From Tetracentron sinense (lineage: Eukaryota > Streptophyta > Magnoliopsida > Trochodendrales > Trochodendraceae): DNA of 64,000 nt. The stretch covers positions 2,666,001 to 2,730,000 of the forward strand of contig CM026562.1 in NCBI GenBank assembly GCA_015143295.1, written 5' to 3'. Both the position numbers and the translations under genes were made by a program. The notes beneath the pieces are model-generated. The model was not told where the DNA came from. It searched no databases and saw nothing but the letters and a program-made list of their open reading frames with translations. The first letter of the stretch is position 1. Every line of letters starts with the position of its first letter. Positions 1 through 11,705 of the stretch are shown in pieces.

Positions 1-480
1 ATCCATGAATTCTTCCATATGCATTGATGCCAAAAACCCCATTTGATAAAATTCAAACACATACATCACCATGAACAATCAAACATGGATAATTGCATTG
101 GTGAATCGTGGTAAATTTAACAGAAACTGATTAGCAAAAAATCAAATGCAGAGACTACATCAAATGGATCTGAAAACCCATATAAATGTGTAATTCATAG
201 ACAATTAAATCAGTTGATGAATGATGATTGGAGGAATGTAGAGAGTACCAGAGAGGTGAAGACGAGAAGGGAGAAGAAGAGAGAGGTTGAAACGGTAAAG
301 GAGAGAGAAGAAGTTATTAGGATTTTGGGGGAGAGAAAATGAGAAATTAGAAAGAGAGGAGGAATCTTACCTCCACCGGTTTTTTCTGTTCGCGGGAAAG
401 TCGTTTTGAGTTCTAAACAACTTAACTAACTTCACCCCCCAACTCAGCATTCCCACCTCTCAAGTCCCAACAACTCTTAC
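1..480 (-). promoter_or_regulatory. Possible upstream and first-exon region of a gene lying left of the window
   Basis: No ORF is convincing here. On the minus strand, a stretch ending near 371 reads ACCGGTGGAG followed by GTAAGATT, a good splice donor, so an untranslated or short first exon of a leftward gene may end here. Just upstream on the same strand (complement of 392-399) lies TTTCCCGC, an exact match to the E2F consensus TTTSSCGC, in a relatively GC-rich patch. Inference only: the body of the gene would be outside the window. Confidence 0.25.
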
Positions 481-1171
481 ATGCTTCCACGTTGCACGTT
501 TTTTTTTTTTTTTCTTTTCTTATTTTGTTACTACCTTGCTCGTCCTACCCTTTATTCCTTCATTCTCATGCAATTCAAGATATACAATCACAGCCACTCC
601 CGATTGAATTCAAGGAGACTTCAATCGCTTCTACATGTCAACACGTGTCCTTTTTACATCATAGTTATGATTTCCTAATCTTTAGGGTTTAACAATCTAA
701 CCTTGGTTTTTAGGGAAAAAAATATTTAGAAACTTTTAAAACTAGTGTATAAAGTTCAAATATAAGCTTTTCTTGGTGGTGTACGTGGTAAGCTGGAGGG
801 AACTGATATCCCAGCCAGCCAGATATATGTCCGACCTACCAATGCGCGTGAGACTATCATTCCCCTATAGGGCAAATGTAGGTTTGTATCATTGACTCAT
901 GAGGGTCCATTATTTGCATGCATGTGATCAAAATTCCCGTTGAAGGGGGGCATTTGGAATCATTTGTAGGGATTCTTTGATTTTGAAAATGGATCAATTT
1001 GGATTCTTTAGAACGATTATGTGATGAGAATCACATTGGAAAAAGTCGGTTGTATCAATCATAGAGAATAGAAATAACAGAATCACATTCGGATGCCAAA
1101 AAACAAAAGATCACTACTACGCCAATTGAATTATATAATTAAATATTCATCTGTCCAATTATAAAGTCTTA
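481..1171. other. Intergenic, AT-rich, no gene seen
   Basis: It holds a poly-T run near 500-515 and a segment at about 560-690 (ATCACAGCC, then GATTGAA, then ACACGTGTCC) that resembles a segment at 56005-56085, so it is probably a dispersed repeat. The two overlapping short ORFs starting at 481 and 492 are low-complexity Phe/Leu reads through the poly-T and have no recognisable domain. Confidence 0.4.
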
Positions 1172-1415
1172 TGGGGCATTTGGATTGGATATTTTTGGCC
1201 AAAAATCAATTCTGGTAAAATTGATTGTGTAGAAATTAATGGTCAAATAATTATTTTTCAAATAATAGTGTTTGGAGAATACGTAGGTGAGTCTCTCAAC
1301 TTCGTATTCTCCGAAAACTATTATTTGAAAAAATGATTATTTGATCATGAATTTCTACACAATCAATTTTATCAGAATTGATTTTTGGCCAAAAAAATCC
1401 AATCCAAACGCCACC
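1172..1415. mobile_element. Tourist-like MITE (PIF/Harbinger type), 244 bp, TTA target duplication
   Basis: The left end GGGGCATTTGGATTGGA and the right end TCCAATCCAAACGCC are imperfect inverted copies. The inversion continues inward through GGCCAAAAATCAATTCTG, AATTGATTGTGTAGAAATT and CAAATAAT, so the whole unit is nearly palindromic around about 1285-1300 (GGAGAATACG against CGTATTCTCC). It is flanked by TTA at 1169-1171 and 1416-1418, the target duplication typical of PIF/Harbinger MITEs. No coding capacity. Confidence 0.8.
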
Positions 1416-2004
1416 TTATTAAATGATCTAAAATATATATGTCATGCAACAAATTTTACCCATGAAGGAAGTGGGCGAATTTGTCATGGTGGTGGGGATG
1501 GGTGATGAGGTTGGGGTGGTGATAATGGTGGGGTTGGAGGTGGTGGTGGCAGTTGCAGTGGAGGGGTTGGAGGTGGTGGTGGAGTGAGAGATGAAGGAAT
1601 TTGGGAGAGAGATGAGATAGGGTTTATGCACATACACCATTATTTTAGAGTGTTTCTTGGGAACGTTACAGAATAACTTCTTTTTGTTTTAAAACATTGC
1701 ACTTGGGAACACATTGTTTCTAAGAATCGTTTTGAAGAACACGGTTTATTAAATTTTCGTCCAAAAGTAGAAAAACGTTCCTATGTCAAACGTGCCCTTA
1801 GATTGATTTTAGCCAACTTGTCTTATTTCCACTATTAAATCAATGGCTCAATCAGTAATGCAAATGCAGATATGGGTGTTTGTATGATATATCTAGATTG
1901 TCTAAGGGAGCACTTAGGTATATTATTTAGGTCATAATTAATCACTGAGATTATAATTACTAAAATTACAATCAATGAAAAAATAATAGCTACATAAAAT
2001 TTAC
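1416..2004. other. Intergenic spacer with low-complexity GGT/GGTGGT tract
   Basis: A G/T-rich tract at about 1470-1600 reads as a Thr/Ser/Pro-rich ORF on the minus strand, but the composition is simple-sequence and no domain is visible. At 1905-1980 there is a segment (TATTATTTAGGTCATAATTAATC) that recurs in diverged form at 5160-5215, on the other side of the LINE remnant. Confidence 0.4.
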
Positions 2005-2352
2005 ATGTTAGGCTGCTTTGCTGTGAAGAGTTTCTTCCACACAGGTTTTCTTCTGAAATGGACAAATTTGACCCACATAGTCATGATCCCTAAAGTCCCC
2101 AACCCTGAATCATTGAACCAGTTTCGCCCGATAAGCCTCTGTAATGTGATATACAAGTCGATTGCAAAAATTATGGCGACCAGGCTTAGGTCTCTTCTAC
2201 CCAATCTCATCAGTCCTTCTAAGTCGGCTTTCATTATGGGGCGTCATATAACCGACAACATTCTCCTCGCCCATGAAGTTAGTCATTTCCTCAAGAAAAA
2301 GTCTAAAGGAGCCGACTGTCAAATGGCCGTGAAACTCGACTTAACTAAGGCG
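2005..2352 (+). pseudogene. LINE reverse transcriptase fragment (N-terminal RT motifs)
   Basis: This 116-codon open segment encodes the fingers part of a plant LINE reverse transcriptase (IPK, RPISLCN, FI.GR.I.DN, KLDLTKA with the first catalytic Asp). A stop follows at once where a YDSVEW motif would be expected; that motif continues in another frame. It is a remnant of the LINE around it, not a host gene. Confidence 0.85.
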
Positions 2353-3059
2353 TAGATAGCGTAGAATGGGAATTCCTGTTTCAAGTGATGGAAAAAATGG
2401 GGTTCTGTGCCAAGTGGATAAGGCTGATACGCCAGTGCGTCACAACGGTTACCTACTCCATAGTGATTAATGGGAACCCGATAGGCTTTATTACTCCATC
2501 TAGGGAGCTTTGACAAGGCGACCCCCTATCCCCATATTTGTTTTTGCTATGTGTAGAGGTATTGTCCAACTCCCTCCAATCCATTTCAAATCCGCGAATT
2601 AGTGGAATTCAGATAGCTAGGAGAGCCCCTCCCATTACCCACTTGTTTTTTTGCCGACGATTGTCTGGTTTTCTTGAAAGCAAATCTAGAGGAACCTATT
2701 AGGCTATAGCAAATTTTGACTGAGTTCGGGGACGCATGAGGGTTAAAAGTTAACTACTCCAAGTCCGGGGTTACCTTCAGCACAAACACTCCCCGACGTT
2801 TCAGAAATATGATTCGCAAGATCCTTAAAATAACCTCTCACTCTGCCCCGGATAAATATCTCGAGGCTTCCATCAGAGTTTGGTAGGTCAAAAATCGAGA
2901 TTTTTAACAAGATTTCAGAGTGCATCCTTAAGAGAATGCAGGGCTGGACAAACTCAACCTTATCTCAGGGCGGACGAGGCATATAGATTAAAGCGGTGGT
3001 GCAGGCAATACCATCGTACGATGAGTTGCTTTAAGCTCCCCATCCGTTTATTAAAATAA

Positions 3060-3746
3060 GTGGCAGCGGCTTTTGCTCACTTCTGGTGGAGCCAGTCGGG
3101 GGAGAGGAAAATTCACTGGCTTAAATGGTCTACTCTATGTCAGCCACTGAAAAAAGGCGGATTGGGTTTTCGGCATCTTCAGTCTTTTAATCAAGCATTA
3201 CTAGCCAAACAAGGGTGGCGTCTTCTAATGTACCCCAACTCCTTGTGGACTCAAATGGTGAAGGCTTGTTATTTCCCCAACACAGATTTCCTAAATGCTA
3301 AGGTAGGGGGCCGTGCTTCCTGGGGGTGGAGAATTATGCTGGAAGGACGTTCAATCTTAAAATCAAGCCTTCGATGGAATGTTGGGTCCGGAGATTCGGT
3401 GCGGTTATGGCATGACCCATGGATTCCAAATCTTCCTAGCTTCCTCCCCATCCCTGCCCCCGGTGCATTGATTGATGACAGAATAGTGCTCTCCCTGGTG
3501 GACCCTAAAGAGGGCATTTGGAACCTTAATCAACTCCAGAACCTGTTCCATAGAGATACAGCGGCAGAATTCGGAAAATATCTCTCAGTCACACGGGAGC
3601 CCATGATAAGCTTGTATGGCACTACACGAAGGATGTCACGTTCAAAGTCAACTCAACGACTCACCTTGCAAAGCACCTCTTTGACTCCAAAAGCCCATCT
3701 TCAACTTCATCTCACTGTCAGGATTATGATCCTCAATGGCGGATGA
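3060..3746 (+). pseudogene. LINE post-RT fragment
   Basis: A 228-codon reading. Its first ~150 residues match the conserved region between RT and zf-RVT of plant LINEs: W.KWSTLCQPLKKGGLGFR, LLAKQGWRL, a W.W....GR segment and a VRLWHDPWIP segment. The C-terminal ~40 residues after about 3600 look frameshifted. It is part of the 2005-4757 LINE. Confidence 0.8.
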
Positions 3747-4261
3747 TCTGGATTTTCCCCAAGATCCAGCTCCTTATATGGCGCCTTTGTCACAATGCCG
3801 TAGCTATTGCGGCAAATCTTAGGAGGTGGAATATACCAGTTGACGAGCTATGCCCCCTATGCAAGACGGAGACATAATCAATTGTTCATCTTTTCCTCCA
3901 CTGCCCTTGCGTAAGATCAATATAGTTTGGCTCTCATCTATCACTTCGTTTGCCGGAAACAGCTCCCACCTCCTTTTCCAGCTGGTGGTCCGAGTGGTCA
4001 AGACACCAAGAGTTTGCATCTGTCAATAAAGAGTTGGCAATCCGAATGGGGACGGTCATCTGGAGTATATGGACAATCCGTAACGAATCTATATTCAAGG
4101 GGGCAAGGCTAGATCCGATTAGAGGCATTGTCCTCGCAAATCAATTAGCAGAAGAGATCCTATCAATAGGACAAATGAGGAGTTTGATCAATCAGTCCTA
4201 CCCCTTCTTGTGGAACAAAGATGAATCTGTAGACGAATGAACTACCCCTAATCAGTCTTGG

Positions 4262-4564
4262 ATAAAAGTTAATGTTGATGGCACAGCTTTACCTTCGGGC
4301 TTGGCAGCAAGAGCAGAATCAGTTGCTAGCAACCACGAAGGTAGATGCCTTGGCCAAGCAGCTCTACCCCTACTCGGGGGATCAAACCTAAAGGTAGAAG
4401 CAGAAACTGTCCGCATGAGAATCTCCTTAGCGTTAAAAAACCGCTGGAGACGAGTTATAATTGAGTCTGATTCCAAAATAGTCATTGACATTCTCACCCA
4501 TTCGATTACTCCTCCGTGGGACATCCAAGCTCTGATAGCAGAAATTAATAGTTTCCGTTCTTAG
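4262..4564 (+). pseudogene. LINE RNase H domain remnant
   Basis: The segment begins with KVNVDGTA, which carries the first RNase H aspartate, and continues through VEAETVRMRISLAL (catalytic Glu) and VIIESDSKIVIDIL (second Asp). The stop at 4562-4564 cuts the last His/Asp motif. This RVT_3-type RNase H is usual at the C-terminus of plant L1-like elements. Confidence 0.8.
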
Positions 4565-5013
4565 TTTCAGAGCTTACTTTTCCAATGTGTAAAACGTGGG
4601 ACCAACTATGAGGCCCACGGGCAAGCACAAAAAGCTATAAACTTAAGTTTAAATCTCCCTTCTCCTGAGGCGGTAAGGGCATCACCATCGCCTAATTCGG
4701 GTCCTGTAATGATCTTTTCTCATTAATGAAGTGATGATTTACTACCCAAAAAAAAACCTATTTGGAAATATCAATTACTATGCCCAAACATTCAACAGAA
4801 GAATAAAGGCACAAAATAAAAATAAAGTTAAAATATTAAGAGAAAAAGAAGTGATCGTGAGAAGATTGGGGATAATGATGGTAAGATAAGTACAATGAAG
4901 TCGGATAATATCAAAATAATAATCGTATTTTAATTTTTTTTTTTAATTGTAATCATTAGAATCTATTACTAAATATAGAAAATCAATTATTTTAATCGGT
5001 TACTAAATGTGCC

Positions 5014-5151
5014 AATGGTGGGGTGTGGCCTCTCTCAATCGAGAGGTCTTGGGATTCATTCCTCGGGTGATGAGTAGCAAGAGCTTCAATCCCTAATGCT
5101 AACTACTAACCCTGTACCAATGTAGGTAATTGATATCCTCCCACAAAAAAA
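5014..5151 (+). mobile_element. SINE copy 1 (tRNA-derived-like, A-tailed)
   Basis: The copy begins near GGTGGGGTGTGGCC and continues through GGGATTCATTCC (B-box-like), GAGTAGCAAGAGC, then TGTAGGTAATTGATATCC and an A7 tail at 5145-5151. The same order of blocks occurs at 6008-6158 and 17678-17857, which defines a ~150-180 bp A-tailed family. I see no clear target duplication for this copy. Confidence 0.65.
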
Positions 5152-6007
5152 TCTAAAGGCTATTGTTTAGGTTATAATTAATTATAATCAAGTTTACTAA
5201 TTATAATAGTAATTTTTAAAAACAACAAAATGTCTAAGCTATTAATCATTTTTCTATCTAGTTTTGATCTTGGATTTTGGCAATTCAGATGTTTTCAAAG
5301 TAATCGGAGAATAATTAGGTGAGTATGAAATATACTAGATCTAGGGGAATGGTGGTTGAGTGGTTCAGCCCTTTAATTTTTTTTAACGACTAAGTATTTG
5401 GGTCATTTTCATCCATATTTTACGGGTATTAATTTTCCTCCTTGTTTATGAGATGAAGAGTGCTATCCCAAGTCGCATTAACTCCAAAAGTTTCCATGAA
5501 CACAAGGCAAGGCATATCATGTGGACATGTTTGACATTTTAACACATTACAAAAATAAAAAACAAAAAAACTGTGACATTTGTAGCCACCAAGTTGCGTC
5601 TGTGGAAGACTTACGACTGGGGCTAGCAAAATCCTTATGAGATAGTTGTCCCTTTGCCCCATAACTATATATGCCCTATTAAATAATTAAATAATATAGT
5701 ATAATTATGTCTATTTAAATAATTAAACAACTTAATATAAAAATAGAGATAAAATATTAATTTATTATTTTTTAAATAAAAAATTATATATTTTTATATT
5801 TTTTAAATATTAAGTTATATTTTTAAAGTGATCGGATAATTCGGATACTATCCGAATTCGAATATTTTAATCCAAGTCAAATACATATATCATATTTCAC
5901 TATTCGTCAGATATTTATTCGGATTCAGATATTCAAAATATATAATCGAATATGAATTCAGATATATGACTATCCACTTTAAATCCGGTCCCTTTACAAC
6001 CCTACTT
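5152..6007. other. Intergenic; repeat fragments
   Basis: It holds a diverged partner of the 1905-1980 segment at 5160-5215; a ~130-bp block at 5510-5645 (ATTTGTAGCC, GGGGCTAGCAAAATCC) that recurs in the same orientation at 33040-33160; a very AT-rich stretch at 5690-5830; and a CGGAT/ATCCG-rich segment at 5835-6000 typical of plant dispersed repeats. No gene seen. Confidence 0.45.
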
Positions 6008-6158
6008 GCGCTAGTGGTGGGGTGTGGCTTATCTGTTGAAGGAGGTCTAGGGATCCAATCCCCCTGGGTATAAGTTGCAAGATCTCCAATTCCCTGCTAA
6101 TTACTAACCCACTAACGTAGGTAACTGATATCCACAGGAAAAAAAAAAAAAAAAAAAG
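6008..6158 (+). mobile_element. SINE copy 2 (A-tailed)
   Basis: Same blocks as copy 1: GTGGTGGGGTGTGGC, GGAGGTCTAGGGATCCAATC, GTATAAGTTGCAAGA, GTAGGTAACTGATATCC, then a long A tail from 6138. The B-box-like GGGATCCAATCC is better preserved than in copy 1. Confidence 0.7.
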
Positions 6159-6680
6159 AAGAAAAAGAAAAAATGTGCGTCTTTACTTTAGTCACACAAC
6201 TCTAATTGTTCAAGTAACATTATCTGTAATCTCTAGCTTACTATCCAAAAAAAAAAAAAAACATCATCCTTAACCTCTCTAATTTTTTACTAATTAGTGG
6301 AACCGATAAACCATAATTGGCTAAGCCCACTTTGAGGTATCTCTTAATTATCAATATTAAGGTGACGTTTAGTAACACTAATTAAAATAGGTAGAGCTTA
6401 TTTAAAAATTATGCTTAATTGAATTTTAGATTGTTAAGTTAAAAGTTAATTGCATGTCTACATCTTTTTGAAGTAAAAGTATTACCTCTAAATAAAAAAT
6501 TAACTATGAGCCACTTTTTAAAGTAGAAGTTTTTACCTCTAAAATTTCTATTTCAAAAAGATTAGACATCTAATTAAACTTTAATTTAATAATCTAAAGT
6601 CAAAATAAGCATAATTTTCAAATACGCTGTACCTATTTTTATCTATTTAGATTAGTGTTACCAATGACCACCTAAGTATA
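6159..6680. other. Intergenic; imperfect inverted-repeat segment
   Basis: From about 6360 to 6670 two halves are roughly inverted: GTGACGTTTAGTAACACTAAT near 6361 against ATTAGTGTTACCAATGACC near 6651, with TTAATTTAATAATCTAAA and GAATTTTAGATTGTTAAG inside. This looks like a decayed MITE of about 310 bp. Nothing coding. Confidence 0.45.
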
Positions 6681-6775
6681 AGCCCTACTCTTGCAACTCA
6701 TATGTGAAGGAGGATTGAATCCCTACTTCCCTCTCCATCGAAGGCATTCAAGCAATAGGTGGGGGGTGTACGTGT
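6681..6775 (-). mobile_element. SINE copy 4, partial, reverse orientation
   Basis: Read on the minus strand, the blocks GGGGGGTGTACG.., GTAGGGATTCAATCCTCC and CATATGAGTTGCAAGAG occur in the order of the SINE family above. The 3' tail is missing. It lies about 250 bp upstream of the GCP3 start codon. Confidence 0.5.
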
Positions 6776-7030
6776 GAAACCCCCTTCCAAGGCATGATTC
6801 ATTTATTCAATTCAAAAGGGTGTACTGTACTCGCATCCAGGCCAAAAGAAAGGACACTCGAGCCGGAATATGTCAGATCTCGGCCTGCTAACGTACGCCT
6901 CTTCATTTCCCGGCCATCAAAACCCTCCTTTTGCAAATTTGAAAAAAGAAGAATCTTCCATTTCCGCGCCCACGAAGACGAAGAAAGTCAAAACCTCTCA
7001 CTCACACAGACTCACAGCGACTAATTCGCC

Positions 7031-9743
7031 ATGGAAGAAGAGCAGAAGGTGTTGGATCTAGTGAAAGAGCTCGTTCTTCGCTTACTCTCCCCGAATCAAA
7101 CCGATCCCAATCTCTCTACCCCTTCGATTTCGATCGACTCTCAACAAGCTCTAAAATACGCCATGCGCATCTTATCCAGCCGAATGACGCCTTCAATCTC
7201 CGTCGACGACTCCGCCATGGCTGAATCGATCAAGCGCCATCTCGTCAACCAAGGTAAGTCCTCAGACGCCCTAACTTTCGCCGATCTCTACTCCAAGTTC
7301 TCTTCCAAATCTAGTAGCTCTGGTAGTATAAAGAACAAATGGTCTGTGCTATATCTTCTCAAAGTAATCTCTGAAGATCGAAGACGAGAGAAGAGATCCG
7401 ATTCTAGGGTTTCTTCTGGTTTCTTTGCTTCCACGGTTTCCGGTGGTCTTCCGGTTTTGTTTGATGATGATTCGGATAATTGTAGGGTTTCTAGAAATCA
7501 GAAAACCCTAGGTAAGGGTTGGAATGGTGGGGTTTTGCTGGTTTCAAAAGATGTGGAGAATATTAGGGATATTGCTTTTCGGGAGTTTGCGAATTTGTTG
7601 AAGGAAGAGAGCGAGGTCTCGGAGGGGGTTTTGGTTAGGGATGTGTTGTATGCTTGTCAAGGAATTGATGGAAAGCTCGTGAAATTCGATAAGAATGTGG
7701 ATGGGTATGTGTTGTCGGATTCAATTAAGGTGCCCAGAGCGACTGGGATTATGGTTAGGAAGCTTTGTGAGTTGGGGTGGTTGTTTAGGAAGGTCAAGGG
7801 CTATATTTCTGATAGCATGGATCGGTCTCCTGCTGAAGAAGTTGGAACAGTTGGGCAGGCCTTTTGTGCTGCATTGCAGGATGAGCTTTCGGAGTACTAC
7901 AAGTTGTTGGCCGTGCTTGAAGCACAGTCAATGAATCCCATTCCGTTGGTTTCAGAAACGGCGAGTTCAGGAAATTATCTCTCATTGAGGAGGTTGTCAG
8001 TTTGGTTTGCTGAGCCATTGGTGAAGATGAGGTTGATGGCTATTCTGGTTGATTGTTGTATGGTCTTGAGGGGTGGCGCAATGGCTGGGGCAATCCATGT
8101 GCATGCCCAGCATGGAGACCCGTTGGTGCACGAGTTCATGAGGCGCCTACTTCGTCGGGTCTGCTCTCCACTTTTTGAAATGGTGAGGAGTTGGGTTTTG
8201 GAAGGGGAGCTAGATGATATTTTTGCGGAGTTCTTTGTTCTTGGTCAGCCTGTGAAGGCTGAGTCACTTTGGAGGGAAGGGTACCGTCTCCATACTGGGA
8301 TGCTTCCTTCTTTCATCTCACAGTCTCTTGCTCTGCGCATTTTAAGGACTGGGAAATCGATAAATTTTCTGCGCTTTTGTTGTGAGGACCAGGGCTGGGC
8401 TGATGCTGCAACTGAAGCGGCAGCTGCCGTTGGGACCACAACTAGGAGAGGGGGTCTTGGGTATGGCGAGACTGATGCACTTGAATCTCTGGTCATTGAA
8501 GCAGCAAAGAGAATAGATAGGCATCTGATGGATGTTATGTTCAATCGGTATAAGTTCAAGGAGCACTGTCTCGCAATTAAACGTTATTTGCTACTTGGGC
8601 AAGGCGATTTCGTTCAGTATCTAATGGATATTGTTCGGCCGGAACTTTCAGAGGCAGCTAACACTATCAGCTCGTTCAAGATAGCTGGGCTGTTGGAAAG
8701 TGCAATTCGATCATCAAATGCACAGTATGATGACCCAGACATATTGGATAGGTTGAGGGTTAAGATGATGCCGCATGGTACTGGAGATAGGGGCTGGGAT
8801 GTATTTTCACTGGACTATGATGCAAGAGTTCCCCTAAATACTGTGTTTACAGAGTCCGTTATGGCAAGGTATCTTAGAATTTTTAATTTCCTTTGGAAGC
8901 TTAGACGCATTGAGCATGCCTTGATTGGTGCCTGGAAGATGATGAAGCCAAATTGTATCACTTCTCACTTTTTCACTAAGCTGGAAAGTGCAGTTAAATT
9001 GCAGTTTGTTTCAACGTTACGGCGGTGCCAAGTTCTTTGGAATGAGATGAATCATTTTGTAACTAACTTACAATATTATATCATGTTTGAAGTCTTGGAA
9101 GTGTCATGGTCTAATTTCTTGGCTGAAATGGAAGTGGCAAAGGATCTAGATGACCTGCTTGCAGCACATGAGACGTACCTCCTTTCAATTTTGGAGAAGT
9201 CTCTTCTTGGAGAACGATCACAAACCCTTTGTAAGACTCTCTTTGTCTTGTTTGACCTTATATTGCGGTTCCGAAGTCATGCAGATCGGTTAAATGAAGG
9301 TATCCATGAGTTCCAAGCAAGGTATCCCTCTTTCTTTGTCATCCTTGAGTACTTTGTGAAGAAAGTTATTAGTCTTGAAACTATTTAATTCTATTAAATT
9401 TCTATACGCTGGATCACATTTTATTGTCCTGATATGCAGAACAACGGAGTCCTCTTTGCCTTCTCGAGATATGACCAAATCAAGGTTTAAATCAAATGAT
9501 GAACCCTCAGGGTTTGGGTCATGGGTCAGTGGTGGCAGGAAGGCCCTAACAAAACGTGCTGAAGAATTTCTTCGGACCATGGGACAGGACTTGAACACAA
9601 TCGCGAATGAATATTCATCATTACTTAAGGGATTCATTGCTCAGTTGCCTGTGCAGCAACATGTTGATTTGAAATTCCTCCTGTTCCGACTAGACTACAC
9701 TGAATTCTATAGCCGACTCCATCCTAATATATATGGACACTGA
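7031..9743 (+). CDS. GCP3: Gamma-tubulin complex component 3 (SPC98 homologue)
   Basis: This is a core subunit of the gamma-tubulin small complex, which nucleates microtubules at the nuclear envelope and along cortical microtubules. Model: exon 1 7031-9321, intron 9322-9439 (GT-AG, 118 bp), exon 2 9440-9743. The codon split AG/A gives Arg764; 864 aa in all, close to the usual ~840 for plant GCP3. Seen: an N-terminal helical region with LVKELVLRLLSP and QGKSSDALTFADLYSKF; GRIP1 region from about residue 180 (RDIAFREFANLL, VLVRDVLYACQGIDG near residue 200, GTVGQAFCAALQDELSEYYK); then HAQHGDPLVHEFM, TGKSINFLRFCCEDQGWA and GLGYGETDALESLV; GRIP2 region with IKRYLLLGQGDFVQYLMD, MMPHGTGDRGWDVFSLDY, RCQVLWNEMNHFV and a C-terminus DLKFLLFRLDYTEFYSRLHP. 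The order and motifs match plant GCP3 throughout. The ATG lies in GCCATGG, a good plant start context. Confidence 0.95.
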
Positions 9744-11700
9744 TTAGTGAACAAATGAGTTTTTAGGGACTGTTTCCACAACATAAAATGTTAACAATCA
9801 AAGAGCTTCCATTTGCCAATTGTTAAAAAGTCATGATGTGGTTAGCTGATATTGGCACCAACCAGTTTGTTTGTCATTCCATGTCTCTAGGTACCAGTAG
9901 AATTCCAGTTTCAGCTCCTTTCATTATCATTGAATGATTCACTTTCAAGACTGTTGCGTGACACCTATTTCCATCTCTCTCTCTTTTTCCTGCAGACGGT
10001 GTTGGCTCTTTTATGATGGACAGTGTGGAAGTTTTTCTGGTTGAAATTGAGGTATATTGCCATCAATATCTCATGATGTTAATTATACCAGTGTACACAT
10101 TTTGCATTTGAGGGTTCCATTGTTGTGGGGTGCTCTCATTTTTGCTGTTGCGGGTTGTCCATCCTGAAATTTTCTTTTCTTTCGTTTTTTTATTGGCTCA
10201 TCCTGAATTTGTAAATCTGTGTTATAGTTTTGTGTTGGCTAAATCGTAAGCAGTGACCACTTTATGATATTGTACCCTGAATTTTCAGTTGTTGTAATGA
10301 TAGAAATGAAATCATGATTTTTTCTTGTGTCCATATGCTTCCTGATTAATTGCTAATTGAGGTGCTACTGTATTACAGTTGGGACAAGATATCTGATTTT
10401 GTTCTAATGATTTCCTTCACATATTTTTTATGGAAAAAGTTGACCAATCCTGCAATTTAAAAGGCGTCCGTGGTGCATTAAGGCAATAAGAGATCTAATA
10501 ATTGATTTAGAGAAAGCCATGTAATCGTACTGCTGGAATGGGAGGATATATCTTTTTTCTTTTGGAAGGTATGGGGGGAATATATCTCATTTGATGATTA
10601 AGCTAGCTGTTTAAGTTATTCGTTTGTTCTCTTCCGGTCAAGTATCTTGGCTTCTTGCTAGGCGAAGCGGTGGCCTAGGTGACAATTTGACTACATTTAC
10701 ACTCTAGCATTAGCACAAGATAGCAACTCAGGATTCATGCCATAAGATTTGATAGGGTTCTTTCTACATTGGTTGCTAAATTGACATGCAACCCTCCTTC
10801 ATCCGGGCTTGAGAGTTGAGACCGACAATGTAGCACAAAGAACAACACGACGAAATTATGTGACTAAATATTTAATATGTAAAATATATCTATGTATATT
10901 TTTTCATAATCAGTAATCTTATATTTTATTTTTATCTTTCCCCATATTGTTTCGATTGTTTTTTTTTAATACCAAAATTTCCCTTTAATAATTCTTGAGC
11001 TCCACTTAATGACTGTTGTCAAGTGAATGTATTAGGAGAACGTCATTGAATTGTTGGAAGGGAGGGTTTAGTAAGGGTAACAAATCTCATTCTTCTGCAG
11101 CTTCTGTCATGGGCAACGTTTTGGACGACAACTCTCATTATCTCGAACAGAGTGAGAAGCAGGAAGGGATAGTGATAGATAGAATATTCTTTTTAACATT
11201 TTAATTTAAAAGAAGATGATGGATGAGAGTTACCATAAGCTTCCTTGTCAATTGGATAGATCTGGGTAATCTAACCAAGGTCAGAAAGATTTGGGCCGTA
11301 ACTAGAATTAGTAGAACTATTTTCAATTATAGGTCAAATTGATAATGGGAGTAATTCAAGGAAACATAAGAACTATAAAAGCCCTCAATCAATTTGAGTC
11401 TTAGACCTAAATATAAGAAGGAATTAAAATTCATCAAATTTTGAGGTCTAAATTAGGGTTTTGATCAAAATTTCAAAATTCCAAAAAAATTAGCAATGGA
11501 ATCAAATTTCAGATACTAGGTTGAAATAGAAAATTTATGTCCTAGGTATTAAAATCAATCTTAATGAAAGAAAATAATAAAATCCACAATGGTCGATTTT
11601 CAGTGAGATTACCACTACAGTCCTTGATTTTAGCTCACTCTTTATCGTTTCCTTATAAGTTTGTATGGAATCCAACCATTCCTTCAAAGATATCCTTTGG
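9744..11700. other. 3' flank of GCP3 and intergenic DNA
   Basis: The GCP3 3' UTR must start here, but the poly(A) site is not obvious. A possible 3'-UTR intron acceptor (TTTTTCCTGCAG) precedes 9996. At about 10655-10690 the sequence GCTAGGCGAAGCGGTGGCCTAGG is close to the reverse complement of 20465-20492, a dispersed repeat. The short ORF at 11016-11204 and others have no recognisable content. Confidence 0.4.
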
Positions 11701-11705
11701 ACTAC

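Larger units (their letters stand above)
2005..4757 (+). mobile_element. Decayed 5'-truncated LINE (non-LTR retrotransposon) with RT, zf-RVT and RNase H remains
   Basis: Seen: a reverse transcriptase start at 2005-2352 with IPKVPNPESLNQFRPISLCN, SAFIMGRHITDN and KLDLTKA. A frame break at about 2353 is followed in another frame by a YDSVEW-like segment, QGDPLSPYLF and FFADDCLVF (about 2640-2680), the LINE version of the catalytic YADD box. From 3060, LKKGGLGFRHLQSFNQALLAK and RLWHDPW belong to the post-RT region. A zf-RVT-like HLFLHCP lies near 3890. An RNase H domain follows at 4262-4564, with NVDGTA, AEAETVRMR and IIESDSKIV. The element ends in an A tract at 4748-4757. Many frameshifts and stops make it dead. 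ORF1 and the endonuclease are missing, so it is 5'-truncated. I found no clear target duplication. Confidence 0.9.

Noticed and set aside
1428..1640. Thr/Ser/Pro-rich minus ORF
   Set aside because: Produced by a GGT/GGTG simple-sequence tract; no domain, and no splice or start context to support it.
6794..7061. Two overlapping plus ORFs just upstream of GCP3
   Set aside because: They lie in the probable promoter and 5' UTR, overlap a SINE fragment, have no domain and run into the GCP3 start in other frames.
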